From SAR116 cluster bacterium (GTDB lineage: Bacteria > Pseudomonadota > Alphaproteobacteria > Puniceispirillales > Puniceispirillaceae): a stretch of DNA of 5,721 nt. The translations under genes and the position numbers were made by a program. The stretch is from positions 1-5,721 of the forward strand of contig NYTO01000080.1 in NCBI GenBank assembly GCA_002683535.1, written 5' to 3'. Under the pieces are notes generated by a model. That model saw only the letters and a list, made by a program, of their open reading frames with translations. It ran no database searches and was not told the origin of the DNA. Position 1 is the stretch's first letter; every line of letters starts with the position of its first letter. Shown in pieces: positions 1 to 5,045 of this stretch.

Positions 1-17
1 TTAAATAAAAGTAATAT

Positions 18-43
18 ATTATATAACATTCCTTATGTAACAA
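18..43 (-). promoter_or_regulatory. Possible leftward promoter (-10 TATAAT)
   Basis: Read on the minus strand, a perfect TATAAT lies at 18-23, with TTGTTA further upstream at 38-43. The spacing between them is only 14 bases, shorter than the usual 16-18, so the -35 match may be accidental. If real it would drive a gene beyond the left edge, transcribed away from the symporter. AT-rich DNA produces such matches by chance, so this is a weak call. Confidence 0.2.
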
Positions 44-270
44 TCTGTTGCCCGTCGCCGTCATCTGCGCTAGACAGTACCCGATACGGAGCTTGCCGGA
101 GCAGGCGCAGAACAGCCGGTTTTCGGTCTGCAATTCTGTTTGCCATTCAGTCTTTCGATCAGGCTGTCCGGTCGTAACATCATGTCAGGAATGTCTGTTT
201 CCTTTTCGTGTTTTGTTCCTTTGCATTCCTGACTGCATCCAAAAGCGGTCGCGTGTGAAGACGCAACTGC

Positions 271-278
271 AGAAAGGA
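271..278 (+). promoter_or_regulatory. Ribosome binding site of the AGCS symporter
   Basis: The purine-rich AGAAAGGA lies 7 bases before the ATG at 286 and supports that start. Confidence 0.6.
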
Positions 279-285
279 ACGAGAC

Positions 286-1650
286 ATGGAGTTCATTACC
301 GAAATGGTAGGTGCCATAAACGGGGTGGTCTGGGGTGTACCCATGCTGATCCTGATTCTTGGCGCGGGCCTGTTTCTGACTGTTGGGTTGAGATTCCTGA
401 CAATCATGAAAATTCCATTCGGCTTTTCCCTGCTGTGGAAAGGCAGAATTCCCGGCAATGATGCTGGTGACATCACTCCCTTCAACGCCCTGATGACATC
501 GCTGTCAGCGACCATCGGCACAGGTAATATTGCCGGTGTGGCAACTGCCATATCCCTTGGCGGCCCGGGTGCCGTCTTCTGGATGTGGATGACGGCGCTG
601 GTTGGTATGGGCACAAAATATGCCGAGGCTGTCTGCGCGGTCCGTTTCCGTGAAAAGGATGAAAACGGCAATTTTGTCGGTGGACCGATGTATTACATCC
701 AGAATGGGATGGGGGCCAACTGGCGTTGGCTTGCCATAACATTTGCGCTGTTTGCCGGTATTGCCGGCTTTGGTATCGGCAACATGGTGCAGTCGAACTC
801 CATCGCCGACGCTCTGTACACCACGTTTGACATTCCGCATCTGTATACCGGAATTATCGTCGCCCTTCTCGTTGGCGCGGTTCTTCTTGGCGGTATTCAG
901 CGGATTTCGCAGGTGGCGGGGGCTCTGGTTCCATTTATGGCCGCGCTCTACATCCTGGCGTCGATTGTGGTTCTGGCGATCAATGCCAACGCCATTCCAG
1001 CCGCATTTGGCCTGATCTTCACACATGCCTTCTCACCAGCCGCCGCAACGGGTGGTTTTGCCGGTGCAGCAGTCTGGGCAGCGATCCGCTTTGGTGTGGC
1101 TCGTGGTGTGTTCTCAAATGAGGCCGGCCTTGGTTCGGCCCCGATCGCGCATGCCGCTGCCAAAACCAAAGGCCCTGTCAGCCAGGGTCTGGTGGCGATG
1201 CTTGGTACGTTCATCGACACGCTTATCGTCTGTACCTTCACAGCACTGGCAATCCTGTCGACCGGTGTCTGGACAAGCGGTGCCACTGGTGCGGCGCTGA
1301 CTTCGGCAGCCTTTGAGGCGGCACTTCCCGGATTTGGCGGAGTGATCATTGCGGTGTCCCTGGCGATCTTTGCCTTCACCACAATCATCGGGTGGTCCTA
1401 CTATTCCGAAAGATCGCTTCAATACCTGTTCGGAACCAGCATTATCATGCCATTCCGCGCAGTCTGGTCGCTTGCGGCGATTGTCGGGGCGACAGTGAAG
1501 CTTGGCTTTATCTGGCTTCTTGCCGATACGCTGAACGCGATGATGGCGATTCCGAACCTTGTCGCGCTGGTCGTGCTGTCACCGATTGTGTTTGCGGTCA
1601 CGAAGGAATTCTTCGATACCCGCGGCAAATCTGAAGACAATCCGTTCTGA
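286..1650 (+). CDS. Sodium:alanine/glycine symporter, AGCS family
   Basis: This 454-residue inner-membrane protein is a secondary transporter that takes up small neutral amino acids (alanine, glycine, in some members glutamine) with Na+ (or H+). The family is recognised from several conserved blocks: TIGTGNIAGVATAI (residues 76-89) in an early membrane segment, GGPGAVFWMW (92-101), KYAE (111-114), GGPMYYIQNG (132-141), RGVFSNEAGLGSAPIAHAAA (273-292) and GWSYYSER (369-376). Many hydrophobic segments of 18-22 residues run the whole length, as expected for about 10-11 transmembrane helices, and the length is normal for the family. The ATG at 286 is preceded by an AGAAAGGA Shine-Dalgarno (271-278), and the protein begins at the usual family N-terminus. 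It seems monocistronic, with a strong terminator after it. Substrate choice among alanine, glycine and glutamine cannot be read from the sequence. Confidence 0.95.
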   Translation: MEFITEMVGAINGVVWGVPMLILILGAGLFLTVGLRFLTIMKIPFGFSLLWKGRIPGNDAGDITPFNALMTSLSATIGTGNIAGVATAISLGGPGAVFWMWMTALVGMGTKYAEAVCAVRFREKDENGNFVGGPMYYIQNGMGANWRWLAITFALFAGIAGFGIGNMVQSNSIADALYTTFDIPHLYTGIIVALLVGAVLLGGIQRISQVAGALVPFMAALYILASIVVLAINANAIPAAFGLIFTHAFSPAAATGGFAGAAVWAAIRFGVARGVFSNEAGLGSAPIAHAAAKTKGPVSQGLVAMLGTFIDTLIVCTFTALAILSTGVWTSGATGAALTSAAFEAALPGFGGVIIAVSLAIFAFTTIIGWSYYSERSLQYLFGTSIIMPFRAVWSLAAIVGATVKLGFIWLLADTLNAMMAIPNLVALVVLSPIVFAVTKEFFDTRGKSEDNPF

Positions 1651-1675
1651 CGACCAACACCAACCATCTCCAGAG

Positions 1676-1705
1676 AAGGGCGGCGATTGTGCCGCCCTTT
1701 TTCGT
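1676..1705 (+). terminator. Intrinsic terminator after the symporter gene
   Basis: A perfect 9-bp stem, AAGGGCGGC (1676-1684) with GCCGCCCTT (1691-1699), closes a 6-base loop and is followed by a T run (1698-1702). It lies 25 bases after the symporter stop and 46 bases before the asparaginase start, so it should separate the two transcripts. Confidence 0.85.
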
Positions 1706-1750
1706 TTGCTAGGTCTAAATATTCATATTGCAAACAGAACTGATCCAGCC

Positions 1751-2791
1751 ATGCCCCAACCCCGTGTCTCGTTGCCCCTGTTTTCTGCCGACCCGTTGCC
1801 CGTGTCCGTCAGGCGGGGCGGTGCCGAAGAAAGCCAGCATCTTGTTGACGTCGCGCTGTGTGATGCCGATGGCAGTGTTGTGATGGGGCTTGGCGATGTT
1901 GAGCGGCTGGTATTTCCCCGATCGGCAATGAAGCCGTTACAGGCGCTGGCGCTGGCTGAACGAATGACCAGCCTTGATCCCGGCTTGCGGTTGACCGCGT
2001 CTGAATTGTCTCTGATCTGTGCCAGCCATAACGGCCAGATTGAGCATGTTGAAGGGGCCCGCGCACTTCTGGAACGCTTTGGGTTGTCTGCGGACCTGTT
2101 GTCTTGCGGGTCGCAATGGTCTGGCGACACCCCAACAATGATCGAACAGGCGCGCGCCATGAGCGCGCCGGCACGCATTCATAATAATTGCAGCGGCAAA
2201 CATTCGGGCATGCTTGTTCTTGGCAGCCTTATGGGCGCAGACCTGTCTGGATATGCCGATCTGTCTCATCCCGTCCAGCAAGCCATCCTTGGTACGCTGG
2301 AATTCATGACAGGTATCGATATCACGCAGTTTCCAAGTGGCATTGACGGGTGTGGCGCACCCGCGCTCAGCGCACCGCTTGGCAATTGGGCAAGGGGGTT
2401 CGCCCTGTTTGCCGGGGGCGGCCAGATGCCGGACAGCCGCACCGCTGCCTGTGCGCGCTTGCGCGATGGCATTGCCGCTGCACCGCAGATGATAGCGGGT
2501 GACCGGCGCATGTGCAGTGCCGTGGCCGCCGGGTTTGGCAGCAAAATCACCGCCAAGACCGGCGCAGAAGGGGTCTATGCCGCTGCCTTTCATGACTATG
2601 GGTTGGGGCTGATGGTAAAGGCCCGCGATGGCAACGGGCGCGCTTCAGATGCGGCGCTGGGGGCTGTGATCCATGCGTTGGGCTATGATCTGCCGCAAGC
2701 GGTGCGCGATTTTACAGTGCCGGTGTTGCGCAACTGGGCCGGACAGACCGTTGGCGAGATCAGGATCGAAGGACCTCTCGCGCTATTGTGA
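1751..2791 (+). CDS. L-asparaginase, rhizobial (AnsA/ReAII) type
   Basis: This 346-residue protein belongs to the asparaginase II family of Rhizobium etli type (COG4448), unrelated to the E. coli AnsA/AnsB enzymes. It hydrolyses L-asparagine to aspartate and ammonia, probably in the cytoplasm since no signal peptide is seen. Features matching the family are the opening RRGGAEESQH (21-30), the SxxK pair in FPRSAMKPLQ (S58, K61), CASHNG (90-95, S92), the NNCSGKH block (145-151, C147 and K150), IDGCGAPA (198-205, C201) and KTGAEGVY (269-276, K269). In solved rhizobial structures the equivalent Ser-Lys pairs form the active site and the Cys/Lys residues bind zinc; the assignment here is by position and motif. 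The frame stays open upstream to 1559, but that extension runs through the symporter gene and its terminator, and the family N-terminus fits ATG 1751. No clear Shine-Dalgarno precedes this ATG, so the exact start is less sure than the gene. Confidence 0.92.
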   Translation: MPQPRVSLPLFSADPLPVSVRRGGAEESQHLVDVALCDADGSVVMGLGDVERLVFPRSAMKPLQALALAERMTSLDPGLRLTASELSLICASHNGQIEHVEGARALLERFGLSADLLSCGSQWSGDTPTMIEQARAMSAPARIHNNCSGKHSGMLVLGSLMGADLSGYADLSHPVQQAILGTLEFMTGIDITQFPSGIDGCGAPALSAPLGNWARGFALFAGGGQMPDSRTAACARLRDGIAAAPQMIAGDRRMCSAVAAGFGSKITAKTGAEGVYAAAFHDYGLGLMVKARDGNGRASDAALGAVIHALGYDLPQAVRDFTVPVLRNWAGQTVGEIRIEGPLALL

Positions 2792-2818
2792 AATCGCCGT
2801 GAAGGGGTGATTTTCTCT
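2790..2818 (+). terminator. Probable weak intrinsic terminator after asparaginase
   Basis: AAATCGCC (2791-2798) pairs with GGTGATTT (2806-2813) over 8 bp with one G-U pair and a 7-base loop. The 3' strand runs into TTTTCTCT. The stem begins on the last base of the stop codon. The T tract is short and interrupted, so termination may be partial, but the site lies where an end is expected, just before the cobalamin control region. Confidence 0.5.
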
Positions 2819-2860
2819 GCCGGTGCGTGGCGGCGACAGGCTATTCAATGACGTTATTGG

Positions 2861-2891
2861 TTGACAGGGTGCGACAGAATCAGCCCATGAT
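2861..2891 (+). promoter_or_regulatory. Probable promoter of the cobalamin-controlled operon
   Basis: A consensus -35 box, TTGACA (2861-2866), is followed after 19 bases by CATGAT (2886-2891), a 4-of-6 match to TATAAT. Transcription would begin near 2898, only a few bases before the first paired base of the riboswitch aptamer at 2901, as expected for a leader RNA. The long spacer and imperfect -10 leave doubt about the exact boxes. Confidence 0.5.
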
Positions 2892-2900
2892 CTGTGTGCA

Positions 2901-3087
2901 TTGAAGGTGGCTGTGGAGCAAAGCTCCATGCCTTAATGAGGGAATATGGTGCGGGTGAAAAATGACTGCCCTATGCCATAGCCGTCCCCGCGACTGTAGG
3001 TTGGTCGCCCGTCCATTGCCACTGGACCTTTCAAAGGTTCGGGAAGGCGGCCGGGTAATGACCACAAGCCAGGAGACCTGCCTTTAA
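2901..3087 (+). ncRNA. Cobalamin riboswitch aptamer
   Basis: This RNA element binds a cobalamin (B12 coenzyme) and switches off the gene behind it when the cofactor is plentiful. The class is recognised by ordered conserved blocks: GAGGGAATATGGTG (2938-2951), GGGTGAAAAAT (2953-2963), CCCCGCGACTGTAGG (2986-3000), GCCACTG (3018-3024), CGGGAAGGC (3040-3048) and the diagnostic B12 box AGCCAGGAGACCTGCC (3067-3082). A closing P1 helix can be drawn by hand, bases 2901-2910 with 3078-3087, 10 bp including G-U pairs. The P5 helix GCGGG (2951-2955) with CCCGC (2987-2991) is also visible. It sits between the asparaginase terminator and a cobalt transporter gene, the usual setting for this regulator. Whether it prefers adenosyl- or hydroxo/methylcobalamin is not determined. 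Confidence 0.96.
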
Positions 3088-3202
3088 CGCCAGAAGCAAC
3101 GGCCGGGGACTGCCGTGAAGCGCACACTGTTTAGGTGGTTCGCGACATCTTCCCCGGAAATCGGCCAATTTGGTCATAAAAAGGTTTCGAAGGGGGCTCC
3201 CA
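3088..3202 (+). promoter_or_regulatory. Riboswitch expression platform and hupE leader
   Basis: No gene is seen here. ACGGC (3099-3103) and GCCGT (3112-3116) can form a hairpin whose loop shows CGGGGAC (3104-3110). That loop is complementary over 7 bases to GTCCCCG (2984-2990) in the aptamer, while CCGGGGA (3103-3109) is also complementary to TCCCCGG (3151-3157). These mutually exclusive pairings look like a switch. I see no hairpin followed by a T tract, so control of translation start (or Rho) is more likely than intrinsic termination. The hupE Shine-Dalgarno AAGGGGG (3190-3196) lies at the end of this stretch. Confidence 0.55.
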
Positions 3203-3835
3203 ATGACACGCATTTTTCTTTCTGCTGCAGCCATGATCCTGATGTCTGCTGGCGCGGCATTCGCGCACCATCCGCTTGGCGGCATGACTCCGCAAACAGC
3301 CTTGCATGGGCTGTTGTCGGGCATTGGTCATCCGGTTATCGGGTTTGACCATCTGGCGTTTGTTGTGGGGGTTGGCCTGATTGCTGCATTCCATCGCAGC
3401 AAGCTGGCAATGCCGGCAGCCTTTGTTGGTGGCACTATGGCTGGCACGATGCTGACGGTATCGGCGTTTACCCTGCCGTTTGCCGAGATTGTCATCACCG
3501 CATCTGTTGTGGCGGCCGGTATCGTTGCCATGCGGGGCAAGGTCACTGACCTGCGATTTGCAGCCGTTCTTGCGGTTGTCGCGGGTCTGTTCCATGGCTG
3601 GGCCTATGGTGCGGCTGTTGTTGGTGCGGAAACAACGCCGATTCTTGCCTATCTTGCCGGCTTCGGGCTTGTGCAGATGGCCATTGCAGGCGGTGTTGCG
3701 CTGGCCGTGGCGCGGATCTGGCGCATCATTGATGCCGAAGCCCTGCAGCCGCGTCTTGCCGGTGCGGTTGTTGCCGGTGTCGGGCTGGCCTTTCTCGTCG
3801 AGAATGTCGAGGGAATGATTTTCCCGGCCATGTAA
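3203..3835 (+). CDS. HupE/UreJ-family metal transporter, probable cobalt importer
   Basis: This 210-residue membrane protein belongs to the HupE/UreJ family of Ni2+/Co2+ permeases. A signal peptide is evident at residues 1-21 (hydrophobic core, cleavage after AFA), so the mature protein would start with HHPLGG. The family signature GHPVIGFDHLAFVVGVGL (42-59, H43, D49, H50) follows, and a second metal-type motif FHGWAYGAAVVGAE (130-143, H131, E143) lies in a later helix. About six further hydrophobic segments fit the family. ATG 3203 is preferred over an in-frame ATG at 3170 because AAGGGGG stands 6 bases before it and the signal peptide then begins properly. The cobalamin riboswitch upstream and cobW/cobN downstream argue for cobalt; there are no urease or hydrogenase genes nearby. 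Family names refer to nickel, so cobalt is inferred from context. Confidence 0.9.
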   Translation: MTRIFLSAAAMILMSAGAAFAHHPLGGMTPQTALHGLLSGIGHPVIGFDHLAFVVGVGLIAAFHRSKLAMPAAFVGGTMAGTMLTVSAFTLPFAEIVITASVVAAGIVAMRGKVTDLRFAAVLAVVAGLFHGWAYGAAVVGAETTPILAYLAGFGLVQMAIAGGVALAVARIWRIIDAEALQPRLAGAVVAGVGLAFLVENVEGMIFPAM

Positions 3836-3843
3836 TGCCGCAT

Positions 3844-3865
3844 CGCCGCCTGTTTGTGGGCGGCG
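3844..3865 (+). repeat. Inverted repeat just after hupE
   Basis: CGCCGCC (3844-3850) and GGCGGCG (3859-3865) form a perfect 7-bp GC stem with an 8-base loop, starting 9 bases after the hupE stop. No T tract follows, so alone it is not a terminator; it could protect the 3' end of hupE mRNA or hinder read-through. Confidence 0.5.
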
Positions 3866-3875
3866 CAACGGACAC

Positions 3876-3908
3876 GGGGCAGGGTCGGGTGGCTCTGCCC
3901 TTTTGTTT
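3876..3908 (+). terminator. Intrinsic terminator-like hairpin between hupE and cobW
   Basis: GGGCAGGG (3877-3884) pairs with CTCTGCCC (3893-3900) over 8 bp with one G-U, closing an 8-base loop. TTTTGTTT (3901-3908) follows directly. This is the form of a Rho-independent terminator, located 41 bases after hupE and 46 bases before cobW. It would reduce or stop transcription from the riboswitch-controlled promoter into cobW. Confidence 0.65.
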
Positions 3909-3939
3909 GCCCATCAGGCCACCCGCCGGATATATCAAC

Positions 3940-3947
3940 AAAAGGGG
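3940..3947 (+). promoter_or_regulatory. Ribosome binding site of cobW
   Basis: AAAGGGGT lies 6 bases before ATG 3954 and decides this start against the in-frame ATG at 3903. The upstream ATG falls inside the T tract of the terminator and would add 17 residues before the family N-terminus. Confidence 0.7.
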
Positions 3948-3953
3948 TGTCTT

Positions 3954-5045
3954 ATGGCAGCCGCGCGCATACCAGCTACCGTCATTACCGGCTTTCTTGG
4001 ATCGGGCAAGACCACGCTGATCCGCAATATCATCATGCAGGCCGACGGCCGCCGTCTGGCCCTGATCGTCAATGAATTCGGCGATATCGGCATGGATGGT
4101 GCGATGCTGGAAGAATGCGGTGCTGACAGCTGCAACGCTGATGACATTATCGAGCTGGCAAACGGGTGCATCTGCTGCACGGTTGCCGATGATTTTCTGC
4201 CAAGCATGCAGCAATTGCTGGCACGGGAACCGCGTCCCGACCACATCATTATCGAAACTTCAGGTCTGGCGTTGCCGCAGCCGCTTGTTCAGGCGTTCAA
4301 CTGGCCGGATATCAAGTCGCAGGTGATGCTTGACGGTGTGGTGACGCTGGTGGATGGCCCGGCGCTTGCGGATGGCGGTGTGGCGCATGATCTTGACGCG
4401 CTGGAGGCACAGCGCGCTGCAGATGAGGAACTGGATCATGAAAGCCCGATTGATGAGCTGTTTGCCGACCAGATTGGTGCTGCCAACCTGATTGTGCTGT
4501 CGAAGGCGGATATGCTGGACAGTGACGGTATCGCGCGTGCCCGCAGCGTTGTTGAAGACCAGCTGCCAGCCCCGACGCCGATTATTCCGGTCGCAGGTGG
4601 CGCAGCCCCGATGGATGCAATCCTTGGGCTGGGGATGGAAGACCAGGCGCATGAACGCGCACGCCATATGCATCATCACCACGATGATGACCACGATGAC
4701 GATGATCACCACCACCACCACCATCATCATGAGCATGGGCATGATGAATTTGCATCCTATGTCATTGCGCTTGGGGGTGTTGAGGATGCGCAGGCATTTC
4801 AGGCCAGCATTGCGCAGATGGCGTCAGAATTCGGAATCTTGCGCGCCAAGGGGCGTGTGCCCGTCAGCGGCAAGGCGCTGCCTTTCGTGGTACAAGCTGT
4901 TGGTCGGCGGGTGGATGGGTATTTCGCACGCGAGGCAGACAGTGCTGGCGGGCAGCTTGTGGTGATCGGGCTGGCCGGACTGGACGCTGATGCTATTGCA
5001 GCACGCCTTGGCGGCACGGTGATCGCGGGACATGCATCTTCTTAA
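3954..5045 (+). CDS. cobW: CobW, cobalamin-biosynthesis G3E GTPase
   Basis: CobW is a 363-residue cytoplasmic GTPase of the COG0523/G3E family needed for cobalamin synthesis; family members bind Co2+ together with Mg-GTP and are thought to deliver cobalt toward the chelatase. Visible motifs are the Walker A loop GFLGSGKTT (residues 13-21), NEFGDIG (40-46), the metal-binding GCICC (71-75, CxCC), ETSGLALP (101-108) and the base-recognition SKAD (183-186, in place of the usual NKxD). A His/Asp-rich stretch (238-263, 16 histidines) sits between the GTPase domain and the C-terminal domain (about 266-363, with KGRVPV at 299-304). The C-terminal domain is complete. It follows hupE by 118 bases, with a terminator-like hairpin between, and overlaps the start of cobN by 14 bases. 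COG0523 includes zinc-linked members, but the cobN neighbour and riboswitch make CobW the right name. Confidence 0.94.
   Translation: MAAARIPATVITGFLGSGKTTLIRNIIMQADGRRLALIVNEFGDIGMDGAMLEECGADSCNADDIIELANGCICCTVADDFLPSMQQLLAREPRPDHIIIETSGLALPQPLVQAFNWPDIKSQVMLDGVVTLVDGPALADGGVAHDLDALEAQRAADEELDHESPIDELFADQIGAANLIVLSKADMLDSDGIARARSVVEDQLPAPTPIIPVAGGAAPMDAILGLGMEDQAHERARHMHHHHDDDHDDDDHHHHHHHHEHGHDEFASYVIALGGVEDAQAFQASIAQMASEFGILRAKGRVPVSGKALPFVVQAVGRRVDGYFAREADSAGGQLVVIGLAGLDADAIAARLGGTVIAGHASS
4665..4742 (+). other. His/Asp-rich metal-binding stretch in CobW
   Basis: This stretch codes for CobW residues 238-263: 16 histidines and seven aspartates, including a run of eight histidines (252-259). 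Such loops are common in COG0523 proteins and nickel/cobalt chaperones and are taken to bind or store metal ions. CAC and CAT codons are mixed, so it is low-complexity DNA but not a pure triplet repeat. Confidence 0.85.

Larger units (their letters stand above)
1..285. other. Intergenic leader, AT-rich at the left edge
   Basis: No convincing gene lies here; the open frames lack family resemblance and a good ribosome binding site. About the first 45 bases are almost all A and T, unlike the GC-rich rest, and include the perfect 10-base palindrome TAATATATTA (12-21). The remaining part up to the symporter start has ordinary base composition and presumably carries its promoter and 5' leader, but I could not find a convincing -35/-10 pair on the + strand. 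Confidence 0.5.

Noticed and set aside
48..461. Open frame of 137 codons in the leader running into the symporter
   Set aside because: It has no Shine-Dalgarno, overlaps the true gene in another frame by about 175 bases and has Cys/Arg-rich composition typical of noncoding frames.
505..1026. Minus-strand open frame of 173 codons inside the symporter gene
   Set aside because: It is antisense to a clear AGCS transporter, with low-complexity polar translation and no start signal.
1559..1750. Upstream extension of the asparaginase frame
   Set aside because: It overlaps the symporter's last 92 bases and passes through its terminator; its residues do not resemble the family N-terminus.
3159..3180. 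GGCCAATTTGGTC as a riboswitch terminator hairpin
   Set aside because: The usable stem is only about 4 bp and no T tract follows, so it does not resemble an intrinsic terminator.
3203..3835. Reading the HupE/UreJ protein as a urease or hydrogenase nickel accessory
   Set aside because: No urease or hydrogenase genes are in the window, while a cobalamin riboswitch and cobW/cobN flank it, so cobalt is favoured.
3131..3868. Long open frame on the minus strand (245 codons) opposite hupE
   Set aside because: It lies fully antisense to a well-recognised gene, its translation is rich in Arg, His, Asn and Gln with no domain pattern, and it crosses the hupE leader. It is a shadow of GC-biased coding.
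4680..4731. His-codon run as a microsatellite or CRISPR-like repeat
   Set aside because: The CAC, CAT and GAT codons are mixed and stay in frame within CobW; there are no repeat-spacer units.
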